The notes: generated by a model not told the origin, from the letters alone. Positions 39,249 through 47,858 are shown, numbered from the stretch's first letter. The stretch: DNA of 64,000 nucleotides from Pseudomonas sp. ML96 (GCF_000761545.1 NZ_JPMY01000010.1:372001-436000), one strand, 5' to 3'. Made by a program: numbers and translations.

Positions 39249-41639
39249 TCAGAAATCGACGGTCGCCGATACCTTGAAGGTGCGCGGCGCGCCCTGGGTC
39301 AGATAGCCGCCGTTGGTCGAGGCCCAGTAGTCCTTGCCGGCGACGTTCTCCACGCCGGCGCGCAGGGTCACCTCATGCTGCTCGACCGCGAAGGCGTAGC
39401 GTGCGCCCAGGTCGACACGGGTCCAGGCCGGAATGCTGTAGATGTTGGTGGTGTCGTAATACTGCCCGCCGGTGCGCAGCAGCATGCCGTTGAGCGCCAG
39501 GCCCTGCACGCCCGGCACATCCCAGTCGGCACTCAGGTTGAACTGGAACTCCGGCACGCCCACCGCGCGCTTGCCCTCGGTGGCGCTGGCCCCGCCGCTG
39601 AGCTCGGAGTCGATCCAGGTGCCGCCGGCGATCACGCGCAGGCCGGCCAGCGGCTCGCCGAACAGGTTCAGCTCCACGCCACGGTTACGCTGCTGCGCGT
39701 CGACGCGATAGAAGTTGTCACTGCCGAGCACGCCCTGCGGCAACTCGATCTCGTAGATGCCCAGGCCACCGCCGTAGGTGCCCCAATCCAGCTTGATGCC
39801 GGCTTCGGTCTGCTTGGCCCGGTAGGGAGCGAACATCTCGCCGGGGTTGTTCGCGGTGTTCGGCGCCGTCTGCCCCTGCTGCAGCGACTCGATGCGGTTG
39901 GCGTACAGCGACAGGTACTCGGTCGGTTTGATCACCAGGCCATAAGCCGGCGTGGTGATGCTCTCCTGATAGTTGGCGGTGCGCGCGCCGTTGAGGGCAC
40001 TCCAGGCATCCGAGCCTACGATCTGATGGCGCGCGCCCAGGGTCAGCAGCACGCGGTCATCGAAGAAGCCCAGCGTGTCAGAGACCGCAAAGCTGCGGGT
40101 CGCCACCTTGGCGGTGGTGTCGGGATCATGGATATCGCCGGCGCGGGTATTCGCAGGCGGCGGCGCCACCACTACCGGATCATAGAGATTGCCGAAGCGA
40201 CGGTTGCCCGCCAGGGTCGACTCGTAGGCGTTGCGCTTCTCCTGCCACAGTCCGTTGTACGCCAGATTGAGCTGGTGGCTGACCGGGCCGGTGACCAGGT
40301 TGCCGCGCAGGCCGGCGGCGGTGCTGAGGGTTTCCTGATCGAGCGGCGAATACAGGCGACCGATACGGGTGGCACCGCTCGAGTTGTAGATATAGGAAGA
40401 GCCGTAGACGCCGTTTTCACGCGTGTACTTGCCGCCGGCGGCCAGGTAGGCGGTCCAGTTGTCGCTCAGGTCGTACTCGGCGTTGAACATCGCGTAGGTG
40501 TCTTCGAGCTGCGACCAGCTCCAGGGCTGCGCGTAGTTGGTCTTCGAATCCGGCGCATCCGGAATCTTGCCGCCCAGCGCCGGGCCCGTGGTCAGGTAGA
40601 CCGGCGAGCGGCCCTCGTTGACACGCTGCTTCTGGTAGCCGAAGTCGGTGGACAGGCGCAGGCGCTCGCCGCGATAGTCCAGGCCGAAGGCGGCCAGGGC
40701 GAAGCGACTGCTTTCATCGTCGACGCCGGTCTCGCCCTCGCGCTGCGCCAGGTTGGCACGCACGCCGAAACGGTTGTCCTCGCCAAAGCGCTGTCCCAGG
40801 TCGACATGGCCCCCCACGCGGGTATCGCTGGCGTAATCCAGGGTCACGCTGCGGGTGGGGGTGTCCTCGGCATGCTTGGACACCACGTTGATCGCACCGC
40901 CAATACCACTACCGCCTGGCGCAAAACCGTTGAGAAAGGCATTGGCGCCCTTGAACACCTCGACCCGCTCGACCGCCTCGGTGGAGATGATCTGCCGCGG
41001 CAAGATGCCGTACAGGCCGTTGAAGGCGATGTCATCGGTGTACAGCTGGAAGCCACGTACCACGAAGACCTGGGCAAAGTTGCCGAAGCCGTAGGACTGG
41101 CGCACCGCCGGATCGCTGTTGAGCACATCGCCCAGGCTCTGCGCCTGGCGGTTCTCGATAAGCTCACTGGTGTAGCTGCTGAAACTGAACGGCACATCCT
41201 GCATGTCCTGGTTGCCCAACATGCCCATGCGCGCGCCACGGGCCACCTGGCCCCCGGCGTATTCGGCCGGCAGGTCGGTACGACCGTCGGCGACGCCGCT
41301 GATGGTGCTGGAACCCAGCTCGACGGCGCCCTGCTCGGCCGGCAGCGGCACCAGGGTAACGGTGCCGTCGGCGCCGACCTGGAAGGTCAGGCCGCTACCC
41401 TGCAGTAGGCGCTGCAAGCCCTCGCTCACCGAGTAGTCGCCCTTCAGCGCCGGCGCCTCGCCACTGCTGCGGGTCAGGCCAGCGTCATACAGCAGGCGCA
41501 CGTTGGCCTGCTCGGCGAAGTCGGTCAGTGCCGCGTCGAGACGCTGAGCCGGCACGTCGAGTTCGACTGCCTGCGCGTGAGCGGCGGCGAGTGCCAGGGG
41601 AAGGGCGGCGAGTGCCGGGAAGTAAGAGATCGACCGCAT
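39249..41639 (-). CDS. TonB-dependent siderophore receptor with STN signalling domain
   Basis: A 796-residue outer-membrane receptor. Signal peptide (MRSISYFPALAALPLALAAAHA), then an STN domain (about 25-100: LDVPAQRLDAALTDFAEQANVRLLYD...) of the FecA/FpvA signal-transducing class, plug (about 140-260) with FVVRGFQLYTDDIAFNGLYG and VERVEVFKGANAFLNGFAPGGSGIGG, and a beta barrel ending in aromatic F (TFKVSATVDF). With the FecI/FecR pair upstream it is a cell-surface signalling receptor that induces its own synthesis when its ligand is bound. Ligand cannot be told from sequence; no siderophore synthesis genes are near. Confidence 0.92.
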   Translation of the reverse strand: MRSISYFPALAALPLALAAAHAQAVELDVPAQRLDAALTDFAEQANVRLLYDAGLTRSSGEAPALKGDYSVSEGLQRLLQGSGLTFQVGADGTVTLVPLPAEQGAVELGSSTISGVADGRTDLPAEYAGGQVARGARMGMLGNQDMQDVPFSFSSYTSELIENRQAQSLGDVLNSDPAVRQSYGFGNFAQVFVVRGFQLYTDDIAFNGLYGILPRQIISTEAVERVEVFKGANAFLNGFAPGGSGIGGAINVVSKHAEDTPTRSVTLDYASDTRVGGHVDLGQRFGEDNRFGVRANLAQREGETGVDDESSRFALAAFGLDYRGERLRLSTDFGYQKQRVNEGRSPVYLTTGPALGGKIPDAPDSKTNYAQPWSWSQLEDTYAMFNAEYDLSDNWTAYLAAGGKYTRENGVYGSSYIYNSSGATRIGRLYSPLDQETLSTAAGLRGNLVTGPVSHQLNLAYNGLWQEKRNAYESTLAGNRRFGNLYDPVVVAPPPANTRAGDIHDPDTTAKVATRSFAVSDTLGFFDDRVLLTLGARHQIVGSDAWSALNGARTANYQESITTPAYGLVIKPTEYLSLYANRIESLQQGQTAPNTANNPGEMFAPYRAKQTEAGIKLDWGTYGGGLGIYEIELPQGVLGSDNFYRVDAQQRNRGVELNLFGEPLAGLRVIAGGTWIDSELSGGASATEGKRAVGVPEFQFNLSADWDVPGVQGLALNGMLLRTGGQYYDTTNIYSIPAWTRVDLGARYAFAVEQHEVTLRAGVENVAGKDYWASTNGGYLTQGAPRTFKVSATVDF

Positions 41640-41772
41640 GCTGGGTGTCCTTGGCTATTTCATGCGAAGAAGTCGCATTTGCAGGGACAGAAGACGAAAG
41701 CGCCGTCGATTTCTGAACCGACGTCGCGAAAATATTTTCTGCTCTCTCTGAAACCCAGGCGCGCCGCAGGTT

Positions 41773-42699
41773 CTAGCTGCGCGAAGCGACCAGGATCAGC
41801 CCCGGCAAGCGCACCAGGCGCACCGGCAAGGCGGTCTCCACGGCGTTCAACACCGCTTGCGGATCGTCGAGGGCGAACACGCCGGTCACCTGCAGCGCAC
41901 GCACCGCATCGTCGACGAACAGCACCCGCGCCCCCTGGCTGCGTTCGAGCTCGGCGAACACCTGCTCCAGCGGCCGGTCGCGGAACACCAGCTTGCCGCG
42001 CTGCCAGGCCAGGCGCTGGCGAGCGTCCAGTGCCTGCACGGCTTGCAGTTCACCAGCGCGCCACTGCACCTGCTGGCCAGCCACCACCGGCTGTGGCTCG
42101 CGGCCCTCGCTGGTGGCCAGCACCCGGCCCTCGCTCACCGCCAGGTCGACGCCGCCCTCCTCCAGGCGCACGTCGAAGCGTGTTCCGGTGACGCGGATAC
42201 GCGCCTCGCCAGCGCTGACCGTGAATGGCCGCTCCGGGTCATGAGCCACCTGGAAATCCGCTTCGCCGCGGTACAGCTTGACCTCGCGGTGGCCGTCGAC
42301 GAATTGCCAGTCCAGTGCCGAGTCGCCGTTAAGAGTGAGCAGCGAGCCGTCCTCCAGGCGCAGCTCGCGCACCTCGCCAGGTCGGGTGCTGACATCGGCA
42401 TACAGGCCGACCCAGGTACCCTGCGGCAACCACAGGGCGAGCAGCAGCACGGCCGCGCTGGCCAGTGGAATCGCCCAGCGTCGCGGGCGGCGTACCGCAC
42501 GCACCTGCGGCAGCTCGACCGGACGCTCGATCTGACCAAGCAGCCCCCACAGCCCTTCCACCTCGCGCAGCGCCTGCTCGTGCTCGGGTGCAGCCTGGCG
42601 CCAGGCCTGCACAGCGTCGCGGTCTGCGGCAGTGGCACGGCCGGAGTGCAGTAGCACCTGCCATTGCCGGGCCTGGTCGAGGAGCGAGGAATGAGTCAC
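41773..42699 (-). CDS. FecR-type anti-sigma factor / sigma regulator
   Basis: A 308-residue inner-membrane regulator: N-terminal cytoplasmic DUF4880-like region (QARQWQVLLHSGRATAADRDAVQAWRQAAPEHEQALREVE), single helix WAIPLASAAVLLLALWL at about 95, FecR domain (DVSTRPGEVRELRLEDGSLLTLNGDSALDWQF) and a C-terminal STN-binding DUF4974-like part. It receives the signal from the receptor STN domain. Overlaps the sigma gene by 4 nt (ATGA), so translation is coupled. Confidence 0.92.
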   Translation of the reverse strand: MTHSSLLDQARQWQVLLHSGRATAADRDAVQAWRQAAPEHEQALREVEGLWGLLGQIERPVELPQVRAVRRPRRWAIPLASAAVLLLALWLPQGTWVGLYADVSTRPGEVRELRLEDGSLLTLNGDSALDWQFVDGHREVKLYRGEADFQVAHDPERPFTVSAGEARIRVTGTRFDVRLEEGGVDLAVSEGRVLATSEGREPQPVVAGQQVQWRAGELQAVQALDARQRLAWQRGKLVFRDRPLEQVFAELERSQGARVLFVDDAVRALQVTGVFALDDPQAVLNAVETALPVRLVRLPGLILVASRS

Positions 42700-43202
42700 G
42701 GCTGCGGGTCCATCTGCTGCTGGCAGTGTTCGAGGGCCTTCAGGATATAGCGTCCGGCCATGCTTTCCGAGACACCGAGGCGCTCGCCGATCTCACGCTG
42801 GGTCAGCCCGTCCAGGCGATTCCATAACAGGGCTTGGCGCAGATGCGGCGGCAGGCCCTGCACCACGCGCTGCAGTTGCTCCAGGCGTTGGGCATCGCTG
42901 GCCGCCCGCTCCGGGCCTGGCTGGGCGCTGACCAGCTCGGCGGAGATTTCCTCCTCGAGCGGGCGCGACTCCTGCTGGCGGTGATGGTCGATGATCAGGT
43001 TGCGTGCGATGCGGTAGAGAAAGGCGCGCAGGTTGCCGATCTCCTCACCCGAATCACGCCGCCGAAAGCGCAGCCAGGTTTCCTGGCGCAGGTCGGCCGC
43101 CAGTTCCGCACACTTGACCCGCCGCGTGAGGAAACGCAGCAGCTCGGCGGAATGGCTCTCGAACTGGCCGTCGGCGGATTGGGGATCGGTGGGCGCGGAC
43201 AC
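42696..43202 (-). CDS. ECF sigma factor, FecI-like
   Basis: A 168-residue iron-starvation type ECF sigma factor. Region 2 (ELLRFLTRRVKCAELAADLRQETWLRF ... NLRAFLYRIARNLIIDHHRQ) and region 4 (QLQRVVQGLPPHLRQALLWNRLDGLTQREIGERLGVSESMAGRYI) are complete. The start is GTG at 43202; no better ATG exists. A Fur-like box is placed 45-63 bp upstream, so it should be iron-repressed. Confidence 0.92.
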   Translation of the reverse strand: MSAPTDPQSADGQFESHSAELLRFLTRRVKCAELAADLRQETWLRFRRRDSGEEIGNLRAFLYRIARNLIIDHHRQQESRPLEEEISAELVSAQPGPERAASDAQRLEQLQRVVQGLPPHLRQALLWNRLDGLTQREIGERLGVSESMAGRYILKALEHCQQQMDPQP

Positions 43203-43246
43203 AGCAGACTCTTACATCTCGCGAAAGGCGAGAAAATATATCCACT

Positions 43247-43265
43247 GAGAACAATTTTCAATTGC
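43247..43265 (-). promoter_or_regulatory. Fur-like box upstream of fecI
   Basis: On the minus strand GCAATTGAAAATTGTTCTC matches 12 of 19 positions of the Fur consensus and is a local A+T-rich palindrome (CAATTGAAAATTG). Consistent with FecI-type iron control. Confidence 0.5.
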
Positions 43266-43328
43266 TGCCGATTTTCGGTAGGACAGTGCACCTGGCCCAA
43301 CCGCATTGCGGTCGGGCCAGAATGACCG

Positions 43329-43469
43329 TTACGGCGTACTCAGCCCCGCCGCATTCATGAACAGGCGCAGCAGGTAGGACAGCGCACCGAGCGCCAGCAC
43401 GCTGGCGCTCCAGATCAGTACCAACCAGCCCAGGCGCTGCCACAGGGGTTTCTTCTCGACGTTATCCAT
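43329..43469 (-). CDS. DUF2474 small membrane peptide of the cio operon
   Basis: A 46-residue single-helix protein, MDNVEKKPLWQRLGWLVLIW then SASVLALGALSYLLRLFMNAAG. The RLGWLVLIWxxSVLALGxLSYLLRxxM pattern is the DUF2474 family, found after cioB-type oxidase genes, and it starts 13 bp after the cioB stop. It is the likely third, small subunit of the oxidase, analogous to CydX, with one helix at about 14-38. Confidence 0.88.
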   Translation of the reverse strand: MDNVEKKPLWQRLGWLVLIWSASVLALGALSYLLRLFMNAAGLSTP

Positions 43470-43482
43470 CGCGGGCCCGCCT

Positions 43483-44490
43483 CTAGTGGTAGCCATGGTC
43501 AGGGGTGATCTTGCCGCGGAACACGTAGTAGCTCCACGCGGTGTACATCAGGATGAACGGGATGATGAACAGCGCGCCGACCAGGGCGAAGCCCTGACTC
43601 TGGGGCGGTGCGGCGGCCTGCCAGATGGTCAGCGAGCCGGGCACGATGTTCGGCCACAGGCTGATGCCCAGGCCGCTGTAGCCGAGGAAGATGAGGATCA
43701 GGGTGAGCACGAAGGGCTTGATGTCATCGTCGTTGGCCACCGAGCGCAGCAGGTAGAAGAAGGTCACCAGCACCAGCAGCGGCACCGGCATGAACCAGAA
43801 CAGGTTGGGCATGCTGAACCAGCGTTGGGCGATGGCCTCATGCGACAGCGGGGTCCAGATGCTGACGATGCCGATCACTCCCAGCAGCACCAGCGCCAAT
43901 GGCCGCGCCATGTCATGCATCTGCCGCTGCAGGCGGCCTTCGGTCTTCATGATCAGCCAGGTGCAGCCGAGCAGTGCGTAGGCTGCGACCAGGCCCAGGC
44001 CGCTGAACAGCGGGAACGGCGACAGCCAGTTCAGCGAATCCCCGGCGAAGGCACGGTTCTCCACCGGGATGCCTTCGATGAAGGTGCCCAGCGCCACGCC
44101 CTGGAAGAAGGTCGCCATCAGCGAGCCGCCGATGAACGCCTTGTCCCAGATGTGCCGCTTGTGGTCCTTGGCCTTGAAGCGGAACTCGAAGGCCACGCCG
44201 CGGAACACCAGGCCGATGAGCATGAACATCAGCGGCAGGTACAGCGCGCTGAGCACTACCGAGTAGGCCAGCGGGAAGGCCGCGAACAGCCCCGCACCGC
44301 CGAGCACCAGCCAGGTCTCGTTGCCGTCCCAGACCGGCGCCACGGTGTTCATCATGATGTCGCGTTCGCCCTTGTCCGGCACGAACGGGAAGAGGATGCC
44401 GATACCCAGATCGAAGCCATCCATCACCACATACATCATCACGCCGAAGACGATGATGACGGCCCAGATCAGTGAAAGGTCGATGCCCAT
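43483..44490 (-). CDS. cioB: Cyanide-insensitive quinol oxidase subunit II
   Basis: A 335-residue membrane subunit of a bd-type quinol oxidase: MGIDLSLIWAVIIVFGVMMY, VWDGNETWLVLGGAGLFAAFPLAYS (the family block, in which E of DGNETW is conserved), and about eight helices. It carries no haem ligand of its own but pairs with CioA. 4 nt from the cioA stop. Confidence 0.93.
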   Translation of the reverse strand: MGIDLSLIWAVIIVFGVMMYVVMDGFDLGIGILFPFVPDKGERDIMMNTVAPVWDGNETWLVLGGAGLFAAFPLAYSVVLSALYLPLMFMLIGLVFRGVAFEFRFKAKDHKRHIWDKAFIGGSLMATFFQGVALGTFIEGIPVENRAFAGDSLNWLSPFPLFSGLGLVAAYALLGCTWLIMKTEGRLQRQMHDMARPLALVLLGVIGIVSIWTPLSHEAIAQRWFSMPNLFWFMPVPLLVLVTFFYLLRSVANDDDIKPFVLTLILIFLGYSGLGISLWPNIVPGSLTIWQAAAPPQSQGFALVGALFIIPFILMYTAWSYYVFRGKITPDHGYH

Positions 44491-44493
44491 GGT

Positions 44494-45936
44494 TCAGTTC
44501 CTCTCGCCCAGGTCGTCTTTGCTGTCGTCATCTTCCATGCCCTCGTCGGCCGCCGAGATCGGCCGCGCCGGAGTGCGTTGCTGGCCGGGGCCACCGATGC
44601 CCTGCTCCTTGCCTTCGTTGGTGATTGGGCCCTTGCGCACCAGGCGCATGACGTAGCTGAAGCCCGCGCCGAACACGGCGAAATACACCACCACGAACAT
44701 CACCAGGGTCAGCCCCATCTGCGCCACGCTATGCCCGGAGGAGGCGTCGGCGGTGCGCATCAGGCCGTAGACCACCCAAGGCTGGCGGCCGATCTCGGTG
44801 GTGAACCAGCCGGCGAGGATGGCCAGCACCCCGGACGGGCCCATCCACAGCACCAATAAAAGGAAGGGGCGCGAGATGAAGAGCCGGCCGCGCAGGCGCA
44901 GCCACAGGCTCCACACGCCGACCAGGATCATCAGCATGCCCAGGCCGACCATGATGCGGAACGACCAGAACACGATGGTCGAGTTAGGCCGATCCTCCTT
45001 GGCGAACTCCTTCAGCGCCGGCACCTGCTTGTCCAGGCTGTGGGTCAGGATCAGGCTGCCGAGGTAGGGAATCTCCACCTTGAAGCGGGTTTCCTCGCGC
45101 TCCATGTCCGGCCAGCCGAACAGGATCAGCGGGGTCGCCTCGCCGGGCCGGTTCTCCCAGTGGCCCTCGATGGCGGCGATCTTGGCCGGCTGGTGCTCCA
45201 GGGTATTGAGGCCATGGAAGTCGCCGATCACTGCCTGGATCGGCGCGACGATCAGCGCCATCCACATGGCCATCGACAGCATCTGGCGTATCGCCGGGTT
45301 GTCGCGCTTGCGCAGCAGGTGCCAGGCCGCCGAGGCGCCGACGAAGAAGGCCGTGGCGAGGAACGCCGCGGTGGCCATGTGCATCAGGCGATAGGGGAAC
45401 GAGGGGTTGAACACCACGGCGAACCAGTCGGTGGGGATCACCCGGCCGTCGACGATCTCGAAGCCCTGCGGGGTCTGCATCCAGCTGTTGGAAGCGAGGA
45501 TCCAGAAGGTCGAGATCAGCGTGCCGACCGCCACCATCACCGTGGAGAAGAAGTGCAGGCCGGGGCCGACGCGGTTCCAGCCGAACAGCATGACGCCGAG
45601 GAAGCCGGCCTCGAGGAAGAATGCGGTGAGCACCTCGTAGGCCAGCAGCGGCCCGGTGACCGAGCCGGCGAAGTCGGAGAAGGCGCTCCAGTTGGTGCCG
45701 AACTGGTAGGCCATGACCAGGCCGGAGACCACGCCCATGCCGAAGTTGACGGCGAAGATCTTCGACCAGAAGTGATAGAGGTCGCGATAGACCTCCTGAC
45801 CGGTCTTCAGCCACAACCCCTCGAGCACCGCCAGATAGCTGGCAAGACCGATGGTGATGGCCGGGAAGATGATGTGGAACGAGATGGTGAAGGCGAACTG
45901 TATTCGCGCCAGGTCCAGGGCTTCTAAGCCGAACAT
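44494..45936 (-). CDS. cioA: Cyanide-insensitive quinol oxidase subunit I
   Basis: A 480-residue haem-bearing subunit that oxidises quinol and reduces O2. The start MFGLEALDLARIQFAFTISFH supplies the family N-terminus; the frame is open upstream to 46128 without homology. GWFTTEIGRQPWVVYG (GRQPW signature) is present, and the Q-loop is short, as in the CIO rather than the E. coli CydA group. Haem-ligand His lie in the first helix (SFHIIFPA) and in the middle part. Likely controlled by ANR (box at 46147). Confidence 0.94.
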   Translation of the reverse strand: MFGLEALDLARIQFAFTISFHIIFPAITIGLASYLAVLEGLWLKTGQEVYRDLYHFWSKIFAVNFGMGVVSGLVMAYQFGTNWSAFSDFAGSVTGPLLAYEVLTAFFLEAGFLGVMLFGWNRVGPGLHFFSTVMVAVGTLISTFWILASNSWMQTPQGFEIVDGRVIPTDWFAVVFNPSFPYRLMHMATAAFLATAFFVGASAAWHLLRKRDNPAIRQMLSMAMWMALIVAPIQAVIGDFHGLNTLEHQPAKIAAIEGHWENRPGEATPLILFGWPDMEREETRFKVEIPYLGSLILTHSLDKQVPALKEFAKEDRPNSTIVFWSFRIMVGLGMLMILVGVWSLWLRLRGRLFISRPFLLLVLWMGPSGVLAILAGWFTTEIGRQPWVVYGLMRTADASSGHSVAQMGLTLVMFVVVYFAVFGAGFSYVMRLVRKGPITNEGKEQGIGGPGQQRTPARPISAADEGMEDDDSKDDLGERN

Positions 45937-46146
45937 GGGACTTCCTCGGTCAGGTTGTATCCGCGGCTGGCAGGCGTCGAATCCGCGCCGCGTGAGCGCA
46001 CAACGCGACTCACGGGCTGGCGATGCCTCCAGACCGTCCGACGGCTCCAGGTTTTTTGGAGTCCGCTGTTGGAAAATTGTTCTTATGGAAATGGGGTGCC
46101 GCGCGCAGCAGGCCAAGGTAGCCAGCATGCCGTCCCGAGCGGGTCA

Positions 46147-46160
46147 TTGACCTGGATCAA
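46147..46160. promoter_or_regulatory. ANR/FNR-type box upstream of cioAB
   Basis: TTGACCTGGATCAA, a 13 of 14 match to TTGAT-N4-ATCAA. In P. aeruginosa ANR represses cioAB under low oxygen; the box stands about 210 bp upstream of the cioA start. Confidence 0.65.
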
Positions 46161-46200
46161 GGGACAGTTGAAGAGTAGCGCGGCGCCACTGCGGCAACCC

Positions 46201-46248
46201 TGTGGTGGATTGCCACTGCGGTGGATTGCCACTGTGGCGGACTGTCGC
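46201..46248. repeat. Three 16 bp tandem repeats
   Basis: Units TGTGGTGGATTGCCAC, TGCGGTGGATTGCCAC and TGTGGCGGACTGTCGC, followed by a partial TGCGGC. The first two differ by one base. Confidence 0.7.
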
Positions 46249-46281
46249 TGCGGCGCCGCCCGAGGAAGCCGCGGGGCCTTA

Positions 46282-46617
46282 TCAGCCCAGCAGCCGGCGC
46301 AGCTCCGGGTCGATAGGCAGCGGCTGGAACGCGCTGACCCGCGCCCTGCCCGTATTGCCCAGCGGTACCCAGATCCGCGAGAACAGCAGCGCGGCGACGA
46401 TGCGCGGCAGCTGCCCGAGCACCTCGCGCCAGTCACCGAGCATCCAGCCGGCGCGCAGCATCAGCCAATGGGCCCGTGCATGCGGCAGCGCCAGGCGCTG
46501 GCCGAGGATATGCGCCCGCTCCAGCCAGGCCAGCGCCGCTTGCGCATCGCCCCGGCCCAGCGCTGCCTCGCCTTCGACGAAGGCCTGCCGCAGCGCGGCC
46601 TCAAGTTCAGTGCGCAT
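46282..46617 (-). CDS. DUF3703 family protein
   Basis: A 111-residue helical protein: MRTELEAALRQAFVEGEAAL, then LAWLERAHILGQRLALPHARAHWLMLRAGWMLGDWREVLGQL and GNTGRARVSAFQPLPIDPELR. The LERAHILGQ..xxxHxxxHxxML pattern with two or three His is DUF3703, which travels with CDF metal exporters. It overlaps the CDF gene by 11 nt. A chaperone or sensor role is inference only. Confidence 0.85.
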   Translation of the reverse strand: MRTELEAALRQAFVEGEAALGRGDAQAALAWLERAHILGQRLALPHARAHWLMLRAGWMLGDWREVLGQLPRIVAALLFSRIWVPLGNTGRARVSAFQPLPIDPELRRLLG

Positions 46618-47236
46618 GGCCGTGATGATCCTTCAGTTCGCCATCGGCCTGGCGCAGCACCTGGATGGCGGCGGTGATTGCCAGTGCAGCCATGATGCTG
46701 GCGACGATCAGGTCCGGCCAGGCGCTGCCGGTACCGAACACGCCCAGCGCCGCCGCCAGCACGGCGAGGTTGCCGAGGGCGTCGTTGCGGGTACACAGCC
46801 AGACGCTGCGCATATTGCTGTCACCCTCGCGGTAGGCATACAGCAGCACCGCCACACCGAGGTTGGCCAGCAGCGCCAGCGTACCCACCACACCCATGGT
46901 CGGCGCGCTCGGCACCTCGCCCTGCCACCAGTGCCACAGCGCCGCGCCCAGCACGCCGACACCGAACAGCAGCATGCATGCAGCCTTGAACTGCGCGGCG
47001 CGGGCACGCAGCGCCAGGCTCATGCCCAGCACCCAGAGGCTGATAGCGTAGTTGGCAGCGTCGCCCATGAAGTCCAGCGAATCGGCCAGCAGCGAGACCG
47101 AGCCGGCCTTGAGGCCCGCACCGATCTCGACCACGAACATCGCCAGGTTGACCAGCAGCGCGATCCACAGGATGCGCCGGTAGCGCCCGTCGTTGTGTGC
47201 GGGGCCGGTATCGTGATTGCAGCAGTGAGCACCCAT
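46607..47236 (-). CDS. Short CDF-family metal exporter with altered metal-site residues
   Basis: A 209-residue cation-diffusion-facilitator: about six helices and almost no C-terminal cytoplasmic domain, shorter than the usual 300. Histidine/Cys-rich ends (MGAHCCNHDTGPAHNDG and KDHHGHAH). The TM2 site is ADSLDFMGDAANY (DxxxD instead of HxxxD) and the TM5 site VWLCTRNDALGN (CxxxD instead of HxxxD). Divergently transcribed from a MerR regulator whose 19 bp-spaced operator lies at 47266-47296. Exports a divalent metal, probably Cd, Zn or Co; which one is open. Confidence 0.85.
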   Translation of the reverse strand: MGAHCCNHDTGPAHNDGRYRRILWIALLVNLAMFVVEIGAGLKAGSVSLLADSLDFMGDAANYAISLWVLGMSLALRARAAQFKAACMLLFGVGVLGAALWHWWQGEVPSAPTMGVVGTLALLANLGVAVLLYAYREGDSNMRSVWLCTRNDALGNLAVLAAALGVFGTGSAWPDLIVASIMAALAITAAIQVLRQADGELKDHHGHAH

Positions 47237-47265
47237 TTGGCATCTCCTTCTTCAAGGTGCAGACT

Positions 47266-47296
47266 AGGCTAAACCCTGTAGTCGCTACGGAGTCAA
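47266..47296 (-). promoter_or_regulatory. MerR-type operator/promoter of the CDF gene
   Basis: On the minus strand TTGACT, a 19 bp spacer, and TAGCCT. The long spacer with the dyad GTAG-CGA-CTAC is the hallmark of MerR-family activated promoters. It ends 2 bp from the start of the divergent regulator gene, so occupancy also covers that gene's 5' end. Confidence 0.8.
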
Positions 47297-47297
47297 C

Positions 47298-47708
47298 ATG
47301 AGCAAGCCCATCACCATCGGCGTGCTGGCCCGCGACAGCGGCGTCAACCTGGAAACCATCCGCTTCTACGAGCGTAGCGGCCTGCTGCCGGCGCCACAGC
47401 GCAGCCCCTCGGGCTACCGCCACTACCAGGCGGTGGATGTCAGACGTCTGCGTTTCATCCGTCGCGGCCGCGAACTGGGCTTCAGCCTGGAGGAGATTCG
47501 TGGCTTGCTCGACCTGGCCGCCCATCCCGAGAGCCCTTGCGACGCGGCCGACCGCATGGCCCGCGAGCACCTCGACGCCATCGAGGCACGCATCCGCGAC
47601 CTGCAGAACATGCGCGCCGAATTGAGCAAACTGGCCGATTGTCACAGCGGCCATGCCGAACATTGCCGCCTGCTGGAGGCCCTCGACGAGCGCGACTGCT
47701 GCCACTGA
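47298..47708 (+). CDS. MerR-family metal-responsive regulator (CadR/ZntR-like)
   Basis: A 136-residue activator. N-terminal winged HTH (ITIGVLARDSGVNLETIRFYER, SGLLPAPQRSPSGYRHY), a dimerisation helix (about 80-115) and a metal-binding end with Cys in SPCDAAD, DCHSGHAEHC and DCCH. The Cys spacing fits Cd/Zn/Pb or Co sensing. Its own start lies 2 bp from the -35 of the target promoter, so autoregulation is expected. Confidence 0.9.
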   Translation: MSKPITIGVLARDSGVNLETIRFYERSGLLPAPQRSPSGYRHYQAVDVRRLRFIRRGRELGFSLEEIRGLLDLAAHPESPCDAADRMAREHLDAIEARIRDLQNMRAELSKLADCHSGHAEHCRLLEALDERDCCH

Positions 47709-47858
47709 CCGCGCTGAAACGCAGCGCTGGCAAGGGTTGCTTCAATCATTAGCGAGATCGATTCCTACTATGGAAAAGGCTGACTTCCGTCGGGACGGGT
47801 CAGCCACGACCATAGGCCCCGTACTCCTCAACCACCCCCCAGTACGAGGTCACCGATC

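Larger units (their letters stand above)
45937..46281. other. Intergenic region upstream of cioA (345 bp)
   Basis: No convincing gene. It contains the cioA leader, an ANR/FNR-type box (46147-46160) about 210 bp before cioA, and a short tandem repeat (46201-46248) next to the DUF3703 stop. Open frames running into it from cioA have no family similarity. Confidence 0.6.

Noticed and set aside
47737..47771. Sigma70 promoter TTGCTT ... TACTAT before the repeat protein
   Set aside because: The spacer is 23 bp, too long; a sigmaS-type TACTAT alone is too weak to call.
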